A stretch of 64,000 bases of DNA from Moorena sp. SIOASIH (GCF_010671925.1 NZ_JAAHIH010000003.1:744001-808000), one strand, 5' to 3'. Counted from the first letter of the stretch, positions 37,456 to 47,550 are shown. Made by a program: numbers and translations. The notes: generated by a model from the letters alone, not told the origin.

Positions 37456-37914
37456 CTAATTTTCCCAATCTTCGCTAGTATCACACAAAAAAGTATCCTG
37501 AATCACCTCATCAAAGGAATAAAGACAAGCTTCTGGGAACGTTCGTAGTGGCAAATTAGTTTCCCGCAACGCTAAGTCAATACCTGCTTCATAGCCATCC
37601 ATCATTGCTTCCGACCGGCGAGACTTTAAGCTGGGGTTTTGCCGTAAATGCCGTTTAATTGCCCGACGTTGCTCTCGAATACTCAAAAACCAACTGCGGC
37701 TACGATTCTCTGGCTGATACTCCCACTTAAGCAGATGACCAAGCAAAACGCAAAGGCAACTTACTAATTCCCGATATTCCTGTCTTCCCAAAGCTTGTAT
37801 TTCTTCCTCCAGATGCTGCCAATCAAGCTCAGAAAATTGCTTGTGCTTCAGTGCTTGGGCTTGCTGCTGAGTCCAAGCATAGAAGTCATGCTGGTATAGG
37901 GAAGGTTTATCCAT
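37456..37914 (-). CDS. DUF29-family protein
   Basis: A 152-residue DUF29 protein, abundant in cyanobacteria. YQHDFYAWTQQQAQALKHKQFSELDWQHLEEEIQALG... and the LGHLLKWEYQPENRSRSW block are diagnostic. All-helical and soluble, function unknown. It stands alone. Confidence 0.88.
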   Translation of the reverse strand: MDKPSLYQHDFYAWTQQQAQALKHKQFSELDWQHLEEEIQALGRQEYRELVSCLCVLLGHLLKWEYQPENRSRSWFLSIREQRRAIKRHLRQNPSLKSRRSEAMMDGYEAGIDLALRETNLPLRTFPEACLYSFDEVIQDTFLCDTSEDWEN

Positions 37915-37998
37915 AAAGTTGAAAAAGTTATTACCCTTTTTTACATTAATTTTACATTAATCTAAGAGGTTGTCTGAGAAGTCTCATTGGCTACATCC

Positions 37999-38090
37999 AA
38001 GCCCCCTAAATCCCCCAATTTTGGGGGACTTTTAGAAGCAAATTGACTCTTGTTCCCCCCAAAGTTGGGGGGCTAGGGGGGCAAAAATCA
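37999..38090. repeat. CCCCCTAAATCCCCC / GGGGGGCTAGGGGGG palindromic repeat
   Basis: A 92-bp element with internal hairpins (TCCCCCAATTTTGGGGGA and CCCCCCAAAGTTGGGGGG). The same element has been inserted in the coding frame at 45660-45812. The gap 37915-38339 has no gene. Confidence 0.75.
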
Positions 38091-38229
38091 GTATAAAAAA
38101 ACTTTTCACATATCCTCTAAATACCTATAGGGTTTCTAGGGCAGTTAGGACATGACGTCTCAAACCTAAATAAGCGCAAGAGTTTGACTTCTGACTTCTG
38201 ACTTCTGACTTCTACTATATATCCTAAAA

Positions 38230-38267
38230 CAAAAAAAAATAGCCGTAGAAATACTATCCACGGCTAT
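38230..38267 (-). terminator. Rho-independent terminator
   Basis: Minus-strand stem ATAGCCGT...ACGGCTAT followed by nine Ts, downstream of the small gene at 38340-38540. Confidence 0.8.
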
Positions 38268-38339
38268 GTCAATCACATATGTCAGAAATTTCCGAAACCC
38301 AAGGCCAAGGGGGGGAACCCCCCCCAGAAAATTAAGGTG

Positions 38340-38540
38340 TTATGGCAACAACCAATACTTGGTCATAGTAGTAATTACTTCTCCTGGAATATCGGTCGCT
38401 TCTAGAGGAGTCCACTCCGCGATTTCTGCATAACCTAGGGAATACAGCATCTGGATACTATTGATTACTGATTCACGAGGCCCTTTGAGAGTGTGCTGAG
38501 TGGGTTTTTTCTTGAAATTGCGAGTAAATTTGTCTGACAT
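38340..38540 (-). CDS. Small conserved hypothetical protein
   Basis: A 66-residue basic protein (MSDKFTRNFKKKPTQHTLKG...) with a compact helical middle (VINSIQMLYSLGYAEIAEW). A clear terminator lies 73 bp downstream, supporting a real transcription unit. No family recognised. Confidence 0.6.
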   Translation of the reverse strand: MSDKFTRNFKKKPTQHTLKGPRESVINSIQMLYSLGYAEIAEWTPLEATDIPGEVITTMTKYWLLP

Positions 38541-38868
38541 TGTGAAAAAGTTTAACTTGGTCTATATTGATTATAGTAATCATTATAGTTTTAATTGTCA
38601 AGGGTTTAAAAAAGTTTTTTTTTGGAGATTTGAGGAGTAATAAAAAAAGCTATTATAGAATTAATAATTAATTATTAATTGAGTATTGCTAGCATGCCTA
38701 TTTTCTGCTCCCTAAAACCCAGCTATTTGTACCTTAAAAGTCTTAGAATTGCTATAGTTGTCTTTTATATGTAATACCAATCCTAAATGAATTGCGATAA
38801 TTTTTGTTCCCTTTTCCCTACTCTCTACTCCCTAATCCCTGTTCCCTGTTCCCTGTTCTCTTTGGTAA
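38541..38868. other. 328-bp AT-rich gap, no gene seen
   Basis: AT-rich, with ATTATTAATTAT-type palindromes near 38660 and a CCCTGTTCCCTGTT heptamer run at 38835-38860 just before the Rpn gene. It probably holds promoters for the divergent genes. Confidence 0.45.
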
Positions 38869-39745
38869 ATGACTTACGACAGTACCCTAAAATATCTTGT
38901 TGAACAATATCCCCAAGCCTTTACCCGTTGGTTATAAAACCTACGAACCAGCAGAGGATATCGAAATTCTCAACACGGAATTAAGCACAGAGCCAATTCG
39001 AGCAGATGCCTTGTTTTTTGTGCGAGTTGCTGATGCTATCTTGCATCTGGAATTTCAAACCTTACCCCAATCTGAACCTCCCTTACTCCTGCGGATGCTG
39101 GATTATTGGGTCAGGTTATATCGGCAGTATCGTTGTGATATTGAACAGGTAATAATTTTTCTGAAACCAACCCGATTAGCCGGAGTATTTGTCAATCAAT
39201 TTACCGAGAGGAACCTATCCTTCCGCTACCGGGTGATTCGGATTTGGGAATGTGATCCACAACCGTTACTTACCACCCCAGGGTTACTACCCTTGGCCGT
39301 ATTAGCACAAACTGAAGTGCCAGAAACCTTGCTATCCCAGGTAGCAGCCAGAATCGATATGATTGAAGATAGACAACAGCAGCGTAACCTATCTGCTTGC
39401 GTACAACTGTTGGCTGGGGTGAAATTTGATCAGCAGTTAATTCAAGCCTATTTTCGGGAGGATATGATGCAAGAGTCAGTAGTATATCAACGAATTATTC
39501 GCCAAGGATTAGAACAAGGATTAGAACAAGGACTAGAAGAAGGATTAGAACAGGGATTAGAACAAGGAAAGCGTAATGAAGTGAATTTAATTATCCGTCA
39601 AATTAGCCGTCGCCTAGGTCAGATCAATCCCCAATTACAAAATCAAATTGAGGAATTATCTTTTGACCAGTTGGAGGATTTAGGAGAAGCGTTGTTAGAT
39701 TTTGAAACCGAAGTGGATTTGACCAATTGGTTGAATCAGTTATAG
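38869..39745 (+). pseudogene. Rpn/DUF4351 nuclease gene with N-terminal frameshift
   Basis: The family start MTYDSTLKYLVEQYPQAFTRW is readable from the ATG at 38869 but meets TAA after 18 codons. The rest of the protein (EDIEILNTELSTEPIRADALFFV onward) continues one base out of frame to 39745. One extra base near 38925 explains both. The remainder is typical: a PD-(D/E)XK-like core, TLHLEFQT-type acidic residues (ILHLEFQTLP), tandem GLEQGLEQ repeats and a C-terminal DUF4351 helix pair. Rpn proteins are nucleases that promote recombination. A TTG at 38897 could restart translation without the first helix, so loss of function is likely but not certain. Confidence 0.75.
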
Positions 39746-39995
39746 CGCTACGCGCAAGGGCAAGAGGCAAGAGGCAATAGGCAAAAGTTAACTACAAAAG
39801 CGTAGGTGCGCACCTTTTGCTGGTTGTATCAATGTCCTAACTTTAATGCGTAGTGCTATATACCAATTCTACACGGATTGCTATATCTGCTTTTTTAACA
39901 CGCCTCTTGCCTCTTGCCTCTTGCCTTTTGCCTCTTGCCTTTTGCCTATTCCCTATTCCCTATTCCCTATTCCCTATTCCCTATTCCCTATTCCC
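39746..39995. repeat. Runs of GCCTCTT and ATTCCCT heptamers
   Basis: Short tandem heptamers: CCTCTTG(CCTCTTG)n at about 39902-39947 and (CTATTCC)n at 39948-39994. The plus-strand ORF across it is translated repeat. Confidence 0.8.
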
Positions 39996-39999
39996 ATGT

Positions 40000-40295
40000 G
40001 AGAAAATAGTACTCGTTAAGAACAAAATAGTACCGTTTTTTAATACACTAGTACTATTTTATTGTCAACAATTACTAGTTACTGAGAAATTAGTACTGTT
40101 AAATGATAAACAAGTAGAGTTTAACGAGAAACGGGTACCCGTTTGTTATACACCAGTACTGGTCAAGGAAAACCAGTACTCGTATGTGAGAAAAGGGTAC
40201 CCGTTTGTTATATACCAGTACTGGTTAACGAGAAAATAGTACTGGTTTGCGAGAAACGACTACTGGTTTGCGGTAAATGGGTACTCGTCTGTTAG
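40000..40295 (+). repeat. Fourteen degenerate 21-bp units encoding heptapeptides
   Basis: The units read EKIVLVK, NKIVPFF, NTLVLFY, CQQLLVT, EKLVLLN, DKQVEFN, EKRVPVC, YTPVLVK, then after one 20-bp unit (frame slip) EKRVPVC, YIPVLVN, EKIVLVC, EKRLLVC, GKWVLVC and a stop at 40293. The consensus is (E/N)KxV(L/P)V(x). At DNA level each unit is centred on a GTAC palindrome (AGTACT, GGTACC). There is no start codon in frame; possibly the remains of a repeat protein. Confidence 0.8.
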
Positions 40296-40392
40296 ATATT
40301 AATACAGCACTACTCACTTCTGACTTCTGGCTTCTAACTTCTGACTTCTTAAGAAACGCTATAATGTTTCAATAACTATTGAAGAGCAGTTG

Positions 40393-43300
40393 ATGGCAAT
40401 GGCTGACAATACATCTGATGCCCAACTTGACTTTATATTACAGGTACTAGAAGCAACCGAAAATAGTAGGGGTAATAAAAAGGTAGTTTACCCATTACTG
40501 GCAGCAAATACAGACAAAATTAATGACAATTTAGCAGAAAAATTGCGGGTTTGGGGAACAACTAGGCTGGCTAAAGTAAAACCAGATGAAGCAAAATTAC
40601 TAGCAGCATTTATTGTCGAATTCAGCAATCTAATTCAGAAATTTCCCTTGGGTGACCAAGCCAGGAATAGTTCAATTGCCATCACTGGCTATGAAGTCGC
40701 ACTAACTATCTACACCCGTGAAGCTTTTCCCGAACAATGGGCTTTGACTCAAAACAATCTCGGTAGTGCTTACTCTAACAGAATCAAAGGTCCCAAAGCA
40801 GAAAACCTCGAAAATGCCATCGCTTGCTTGCAATTGGCTTTAGACGTTTACACCCGTGAAGCTTTTCCTATTGATTGGGCAATGACTCAAAACAATCTCG
40901 GTAGTGCTTACCTTAACAGAATCAAAGGTCCCAAAGCAGAAAACCTCGAAAATGCCATCGCTTGCTTGCAATTGGCTTTAGACGTTTACACCCGTGAAGC
41001 TTTTCCTATTGATTGGGCAGAGACTCAAAACAATCTCGGTACTGCTTACTCTAACAGAATAACAGGTCCCAAAGCACAAAACCTAGAAGATGCCATCGCT
41101 TGCTACCAATCGGCTTTAGAAGTACGCACCCGTGAAGCTTTTCCTATTGATTGGGCAGAGACTCAAAACAATCTCGGTACTGCTTACTGTGAAAGAATCA
41201 AAGGTCCCAAAGCAGAAAACCTAGAAGATGCCATCGCTTGCTTGCAATCGGCTTTAGACGTTTACACCCGTGAAGGTTTTCCCGAAAAATGGGCAATGAC
41301 TCAAAACAATCTCGGCAATGCTTACTCTGACAGAATCGAAGGTCAGAAAGCAGAAAACCTCGAAAATGCCATCGCTTGCTACCAATTAGCTTTAGAAGTA
41401 TGCACCCGTGAAGCTTTTCCCTATGAATGGGCAGAGACTCAAAACAATCTCGGTATTGCTTACTGTGAAAGAATCACAGGTCCCAAAGCAGAAAACCTAG
41501 AAGATGCCATCGCTTGCTACCAATCGGCTTTAGCCGTTTACACCAGCGGAGCTTTTCCTTATGAATGGGCAAGGAGTCAAAACAATCTCGGTACTGCTTA
41601 CTGTGAAAGAATCAAAGGTCCCAAAGCACAAAACCTCGAAGATGCCATCGCTTGCTTGCAATTGGCTTTAGACGTTTACACCCGTGAAGCTTTTCCCTAT
41701 GAATGGGCAGAGACTCAAAACAATCTCGGTAATACTTACTGTGACCGAATCAAAGGTGAGAAAGCACAAAACCTAGAACAGGCCATCCCGTGCTACCAAT
41801 TAGCTTTAGAAGTATTCACCCATGAAGCTTTTCCTATTGATTGGGCATTGACTCAAAACAATCTCGGTGGTGCTTACTCTGAGCGAATCACAGGTCCCAA
41901 AGCACAAAACCTCGAAAATGCCATCCCTTGCTACCAATTGGCTTTAGCCGTTTACACCAGCGGAGCTTTTCCTTATGAATGGGCAAGGAGTCAAAACAAT
42001 CTCGGTATTGCTTACTCTGACAGAATCGAAGGTCCCAAAGCACAAAACCTCGAAAATACCATCGCGTGCTACCAATTGGCTTTAGACGTTTACACCCGTG
42101 AAGGTTTTCCTGAAGATTGGGCAATGACTCAAAACAATCTCGGTAATGCTTACTGTGAAAGAATCACAGGTCCCAAAGCACAAAACCTCGAAAATGCCAT
42201 CCCTTGCTACCAATTGGCTTTAGACGTTTACACCCGTGAAGGTTTTCCTTATGAATGGGCAATGACTCAAAACAATCTCGGTAATGCTTACTGTGAAAGA
42301 ATCACAGGTCCCAAAGCACAAAACCTCGAAGTTGCCATCCCTTGCTACCAATTGACTTTAGAAGTACACACCCGTGAAGTTTTTCCCCAAGAGTATCTAG
42401 AGACTAACAATAACCTTGGTTTTGCTTACCAAAATGCTCAAAAATTCCCTAAAGCTTACAAAGCTTTTGAGGCTGCCATTGAAACAGTAGAATTACTGCG
42501 AGATGAAATCATTTCTGGTTCTGGAGTAGAATAATACAAAACTAAACTAGCTGAAGAATGGCATAAAGTATATCGAGGCATCGTAGAAGTTTGCCAAGAA
42601 TTAACTAATATCACTGAAGCGATTGAATATGTTGAACGGAGCAAAACCGGCAATTTAGTTGAAGAGATATTCAGCCGTGACCTGAAAACCATCGTTCCCC
42701 CAGAAGTTGTTACTAAACTAGAACAATACAGGGATAAAATAGCGGCAGGTCAATATCAAATCCAACAGGGTAAAGCTGAAAATCCAACCGCCCTAGCACA
42801 ACATCTCCAACAATTGCGACAGAAGCGCAATGATTTACAAGACCAATATTTACCTATCGGTTCTAGCTTTAACTTTGAGCAATTTCAGAACAATTTGGAT
42901 GACCACACTGCCATTGTAGAATTTTACATTACAGGGGATAAGCTGATCACTTTCATCTTTACCCGCAATCTAGTTTGGCATTCTAAGTTAGAAGACTTGG
43001 AATGGAGCATCCCATTTTGGCAAATATATTTTTTGAGGTGGGCGGTATAATCAGGCTCCTACAGCTTAATGAGGTATGTTTGTTACGAAGTGGCATCTTC
43101 CCACTTAGACAAATTGGTAAATTGGGTAAATAGATATTGGCAAGCCTACTACACCAAAAAAACTGATTGGCAAAACGACCTGAGTAACCGTCTACATCGG
43201 CTGGCTGAGATTCTGCACATAGATGACATCATTAAGCAAATAGCCCCAGAGTGCGATCGCTTAATTTTAATTCCCCATCAGGTTTTCCATTGGTTACCCC

Positions 43301-44214
43301 TTCATGCTTTACCGATTAACAGTAAGCAGGGAGAAGCTACATCTGAAATTCTGATAGATCACTTTCCAGCAGGGGTAAGTTACGCCCCTAGCTGCCAACT
43401 ACTCCAACTTGTCGAAACCAGAAAACGCCAGGACTTTACCCACCTTTTTGCGGTTCAAAACCCCACGGGTGACTTAAGTTATGCCAACATCGAAGTAGAA
43501 GTGATTAAACGCTACTTCAATCCAGCGGATACAGATGTCCTCGTGGAAAACGCTGCCACTAAAGACGCCATAGATAGCAAAGCTCTCAACACATACCACT
43601 GTCTCCATTTTAGCTCTCACGGTTACTTTAACCTTGAGCAGCCTCAGAAATCCGCCTTAATCCTTGCAGATGCGTACCTCAACTCTGCACCAGTTGAACT
43701 TAATCCAGCACAACATCTAGATTTGGGTAACGATAAAGTACTTGACTTAGATAAATGCCTCACCTTAGATGCCATCTTTGCCCTGAAATCAGAACAGAAA
43801 TTAGCACAATGTCGCCTTGTCACCCTTTCTGCTTGCGAAACAGGATTAGTTCAATCCAAACTTACTGATGAATACGTTGGTTTGACCACTGGTTTCCTAG
43901 TTGCGGGAAGTCCAGCAGTGCTTAGTAGCCTATGGAAGGTAGACGATTTATCTACAGCATTGTTGATGATTAAATTTTATCAGAATCTGCTAAACCAGAT
44001 GTCCTTAGCAGTTGCCCTGAATCAAGCGCAACTCTGGCTGCGGGATGCCACTGTACAGGAATTGCGAGATTGGGCTGAACAGTTAACTAAAGAGTTGAAT
44101 TTGGATACTAATTTTAATAAAAAAATCAAGAAAGTACTCCGGTTTTTCAATAGTCAAGAAACACCCTTTAAGTCTCCTTATTATTGGGCGGCTTACTGCG
44201 CCATTGGACAATAA
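40393..44214 (+). pseudogene. TPR-CHAT (caspase-like) protein gene, two internal stops
   Basis: One frame of about 1270 codons is broken twice. Part 1 (40393-42534) has 13 near-identical 46-residue TPR units (TREAFPxxWAxTQNNLGxAY...) and ends at TAA replacing a Glu-like codon. Part 2 continues in frame (YKTKLAEEWHKVYRG) to a second TAA at 43048 inside a 101-bp insertion. Part 3 (from 43110) carries the CHAT protease domain with catalytic His in FSSHGYF and Cys in LSACETG. Removing the insertion restores KLEDLDKLVNWV. CHAT proteases are caspase-fold effectors in conflict and programmed-death systems. The protein is probably not made whole; the CHAT part alone could still be expressed from 43069. 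Confidence 0.88.
43002..43102. mobile_element. 101-bp MITE inside the TPR-CHAT gene
   Basis: Flanked by ACTTGGA (42995-43001) and ACTTAGA (43103-43109), a 7-bp target duplication with one mismatch. Ends are imperfect inverted repeats (GGAGCATCCCATTTTG against GGAAGATGCCACTTCG). Insert plus duplication is 108 bp, or 36 codons in frame, with one TAA. Confidence 0.72.
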
Positions 44215-44241
44215 TAATTGTAGTTACCTAAATAAAAATAT

Positions 44242-44589
44242 ATGGAAATTTCAACAATTATCCAAGCTTTTACGCAAGCACTCAAAACTCACTCTGAAAA
44301 GTTTGAAATTGAAGACTTGCAAGACTTATCCCAAATTTTATCACCGTTAGACACTCCAACAGAAGACGAATTAGATGATCTACTAACTGATTGGTTACAA
44401 ACCCATACAGAAGTCAGAGATACTGTACTCCCATTTGCTGAGACTGATAAGGAATTAAACACTTCGCCCAAGCTCCCATCTAATTCCGAAGCAGGTATTA
44501 TTCAAAACCTATTTGAACTGCGACAAACCAACCAAGAAGTTATTAAAGCTAAAACTAATCAACAGGATCAAGACAAGAGTAAGCATTGA
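44242..44589 (+). CDS. Small acidic protein of the TPR-CHAT locus (CATASP-like)
   Basis: A 115-residue acidic protein, helical (TIIQAFTQALKTHSEKFEIEDLQDLSQILSP...) with a DELDDLLTDWLQTH segment and a charged tail. It follows the TPR-CHAT gene by 27 bp and precedes the large membrane protein, the position of the small associated protein in CATRA (caspase and TPR repeat-associated) conflict systems. Assignment rests on order and size, not on a recognised motif. Intact. Confidence 0.55.
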   Translation: MEISTIIQAFTQALKTHSEKFEIEDLQDLSQILSPLDTPTEDELDDLLTDWLQTHTEVRDTVLPFAETDKELNTSPKLPSNSEAGIIQNLFELRQTNQEVIKAKTNQQDQDKSKH

Positions 44590-44735
44590 GCTATCAGCTA
44601 TCAGCTATCAGCTATCAGCTATCAGCTATCAGCTATCAGCTATCAGCTTATGCGCTACGCGCACGCTACGCGAACAGCTATTGAATACAATAACCTGACG
44701 GCTGACTGCTGACGGCTGACTGCTGAATGCTTACT
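44587..44735. repeat. GCTATCA heptamer array plus GCTACGCGCACGCTACGCG
   Basis: About eight AGCTATC heptamers (44589-44647), then the dispersed ACGCTACGCGAACAGC motif and GACGGCTGACTGCT copies, filling the 160-bp gap before the next gene. Confidence 0.85.
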
Positions 44736-44749
44736 AAAAATCTCAAACA

Positions 44750-46429
44750 ATGACTCACAAAATCTACGCACCTAATATTCATCTCTTTGCCTTCCATCTT
44801 ATAAATGTATCTAGTAGTGATTCCCAAGCAGACACCGACTATAATAGCCAACTACTTTGGCACAAGTACGATCAGATTTGTGCTAAATTCCAAATTCAAC
44901 AGAAGCTAGACCTGAAAGACGTTGCCGAAGATTCCCGCATTGCTTTACTAAAAGGAGCCACTAAGGATAATATTCTCTTACCGTTGGAGGGTAAATTATC
45001 TCTCAATCATGGCAAAGGAATAAAGATTACTGGTCAAGCTTGTCCAATCCAGATCTATGATAGTTATGCTCTCGGTTTAAATATTCGTATTCCTGAACGT
45101 GAGAATAATCAGAAAACCGAAGACGTAGACCTGACTGTATTCAAGGATTTTAATCCAGACCAGTGCTTTCTTCCTAGTAACATTAACAGTTCCCTAGGAC
45201 AAATTATGTTACTAACTGCTTGGCTACCCCAGAAGGAACAGCAAGATTCCCATTTATGGAAAGAGATAGCTGATCAGTGTGTGCAGAATTTTCTGGGAAA
45301 AAAAGATCAGGATAACTGTCCACCGCTGTATCAAGAAGGTAAATTATTTGGTAGTCCAATTTTTGAATATGGCATTCCACATGAATCTCAAGACTATGGC
45401 CAAATTTTTGTTTGGCTATTTTTAGGAGAAGAGGTGAATGGCAACTATGGTGCCCGAGCGGAGGAAAATTTTTGTTTTTTTTATCAATACTTTATTGATT
45501 TATTTTTTTATCGCCAAAAAGTTATTAAAGCGTATCAACTCAGCCGGGAGGTTTATAGTAATGTTAAACAACACTATCAAGATATTAAAAAAATAATCAA
45601 TGAAACGGCTCAAATTAAAGATAATCAGAGCTTACAAGATAAATTCACCTCACTACCGAGAGCTGCAAGCCCCCTAAATCCCCCAATTCTGGGGGACTTT
45701 AACTCAAGTTCCCCCCAAAATTGGGGGGCTAGGGGGGCGAATAATTCCCTCCAGTATTTGAAGGCTAGGGGGGCGAATAATTCCCCCCAAAATTGGGGGG
45801 CTAGGGGGGCGAAAGTTGCTGTATTATCTCAGGCAGAACTGCTGGACTTTAAGAAAAAGCTGAGAATACTGCCAAAGCTAGACTTGACTTATTCAGATTT
45901 ACTGGGAAAGTTAGAACGCTATAGCTTAACCATCAAGACTAATACTCACAATTATTCCGAAAAGCTTCAACAAATTCAAGAAAAATTACCCAATGACGAA
46001 GAGTTAAGCTTTTTGTCAGTATTTGAGCATAAAATCAGCCCTACTTATCAAAATCAAATTCAAATAAACTTAAGCTATTTTGCTCATAGCTCTGGTTTGT
46101 TAGACAAAGCGATTTCCTCAATCAGAGGTATTGTGGAAATTGAACAAGCAGAACGGGAGAAAAGACAACAACTTTGGATCACTTTTGTCGGTACTGGTCT
46201 AGCCGTCAGTAGTATTTCGTCCCAAAGCGACGCTAAACAACCTCTAGAAGTGATCCTGAGCAAACTAGACCGGAACGGATCCTTAGATTGTCCTAAACCT
46301 GAAGCTGGACTCTACCCTTGCTTGAGTTACAGTGTGGTGTTTGTGCTATTTCATGTTTTGATTGGTGTTGGCGTTGGTGCTTTCGCTGCGTTTATTGTGG
46401 ATCGAATGATCCATCGGGGGTCAAAATGA
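44750..46429 (+). CDS. CATRA-like conflict-system protein with C-terminal membrane helices
   Basis: A 559-residue protein. The N-terminal half (IYAPNIHLFAFHLINV..., ILLPLEGKLSLNHG, DSYALGLNIRIPE, EVNGNYGARAEENFCFFYQYFIDLFFYRQKV) resembles the CATRA N-terminal domain; the second half is a long helical rod ending in two membrane spans (about 478-495 and 528-552, GVGVGAFAAFIVDRMI). CATRA proteins are the usual partners of caspase-TPR proteins, and the layout suggests a membrane effector or sensor controlled by the protease. Residues of about 303-355 are translated palindromic repeat DNA (RGANNSPQNWGARGAK) inserted between helices. Without it the protein would be about 508 residues. Family call moderate; locus context strengthens it. 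Confidence 0.6.
   Translation: MTHKIYAPNIHLFAFHLINVSSSDSQADTDYNSQLLWHKYDQICAKFQIQQKLDLKDVAEDSRIALLKGATKDNILLPLEGKLSLNHGKGIKITGQACPIQIYDSYALGLNIRIPERENNQKTEDVDLTVFKDFNPDQCFLPSNINSSLGQIMLLTAWLPQKEQQDSHLWKEIADQCVQNFLGKKDQDNCPPLYQEGKLFGSPIFEYGIPHESQDYGQIFVWLFLGEEVNGNYGARAEENFCFFYQYFIDLFFYRQKVIKAYQLSREVYSNVKQHYQDIKKIINETAQIKDNQSLQDKFTSLPRAASPLNPPILGDFNSSSPQNWGARGANNSLQYLKARGANNSPQNWGARGAKVAVLSQAELLDFKKKLRILPKLDLTYSDLLGKLERYSLTIKTNTHNYSEKLQQIQEKLPNDEELSFLSVFEHKISPTYQNQIQINLSYFAHSSGLLDKAISSIRGIVEIEQAEREKRQQLWITFVGTGLAVSSISSQSDAKQPLEVILSKLDRNGSLDCPKPEAGLYPCLSYSVVFVLFHVLIGVGVGAFAAFIVDRMIHRGSK
45660..45812. repeat. CCCCCTAAATCCCCC-type repeat inside a coding frame
   Basis: Matches the intergenic element at 37999-38090, with the GGGGGGCTAGGGGGGCGAATAA end triplicated. 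Its length keeps the reading frame of the CATRA-like gene open. Confidence 0.88.
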
Positions 46430-46458
46430 TCTGCAAAGGGAGTAGGTAACACTTCCCT

Positions 46459-47550
46459 TCAAGCTGGTTGACTCAAGGCTTCAGTTAGATAATCTGCCGC
46501 TGCTTCCACTAATGCGATCGCATTTTCATAAATCATGCGAGTTGGTCCAATAATTCCCACACTTCCCACTGGGACTTGGTCTTGCTGATAGTTAGCAGAC
46601 ACCAAGGTACAGCCACGCATCGGTTCCAAGGAATTCTCTGCACCAATCCTAATTTTCACACGAGACTTAAATTCCAACTCTTCCGGTACCTTAAAGATTA
46701 CTGACCACAGTTGCTCCTGTTCCTCTTCCAACAGATGCAGCAAGTCTAGAGTCTGGTCTATTTCCGAAAATTCTGGTTGACGCAACACCTCTGAGATGCC
46801 ACGAATCATAATCGGGCTGGACTTAGGTACTACAGTGCGACGGGTCAACTCAGTTAATAAATTGCTTAAAAAATCCGCATAGCGGACAAATTCTCGGTCT
46901 AATTCACTCCAATCTAATTTCTCCAATTCCGTGAGAGTTCGCCCTCGCAGCTTACTATTCAAAAAGTTAGATAATATTTTTAACTCCCGCTCCACAATCG
47001 ACTCATCAACCGTGCTATCATCCTCTGACTGGGGCAGATTCATCAATACCGACTGAGTTTCATAACTATCCGTAACTATAATCAACATCACCTGTCCTAG
47101 CTCTAGGTGCATCAACTGTAGATGGCGCAGGCGAGTAGTGCGATTGTCAGGGAAAGTAATTAAAGCAATATATCCACTGACCGTTGCCAGAATTTGAGCA
47201 GCATCCCGTAGCAATACCTCAAACTTAGCTTCCTCCCAGTTCAACTTCTCTGCCAGTAAATTTTCAACATACTGACTCAAGGTTTCTGACGGTTGAATCA
47301 GCTGGTCAACATAGGTTCGATAACCTGAATCAGAAGGAACCCTACCTGCAGAGGTATGGGGTTGATATAGTAGTCCAACTTTTTCCAACATACTCATGCA
47401 AGAGCGAATCGTCGCTGGACTCACACTCAGGTCATATTCTTGAACCAAGGCTTTAGAACCAACCGGTTCTGCCGTGGCAATATAGTGACGAATAGTCGCC
47501 CAGAGAATATGTTGTTGCCGACTTGTTAAACTTAGTTGTTGGCGAGACAT
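46459..47550 (-). CDS. hrcA: Heat-inducible transcription repressor
   Basis: A 363-residue HrcA. An N-terminal winged helix (LTSRQQHILWATIRHYIATAEPVGSKALVQEYDLSVSPATIRSCMSMLE) is followed by the GAF-like/dimerisation domain ending MIYENAIALVEAAADYLTEAL. It represses groE/dnaK operons through CIRCE operators in complex with GroEL. No CIRCE element was found in its own upstream region or elsewhere in the window. It is convergent with the CATRA-like gene. Confidence 0.95.
   Translation of the reverse strand: MSRQQLSLTSRQQHILWATIRHYIATAEPVGSKALVQEYDLSVSPATIRSCMSMLEKVGLLYQPHTSAGRVPSDSGYRTYVDQLIQPSETLSQYVENLLAEKLNWEEAKFEVLLRDAAQILATVSGYIALITFPDNRTTRLRHLQLMHLELGQVMLIIVTDSYETQSVLMNLPQSEDDSTVDESIVERELKILSNFLNSKLRGRTLTELEKLDWSELDREFVRYADFLSNLLTELTRRTVVPKSSPIMIRGISEVLRQPEFSEIDQTLDLLHLLEEEQEQLWSVIFKVPEELEFKSRVKIRIGAENSLEPMRGCTLVSANYQQDQVPVGSVGIIGPTRMIYENAIALVEAAADYLTEALSQPA

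Noticed and set aside
39853..40239. 128-residue plus-strand ORF
   Set aside because: The first half is translated CCTCTTG/ATTCCCT heptamers and the second half switches frame within the 21-bp array; better described as repeats.
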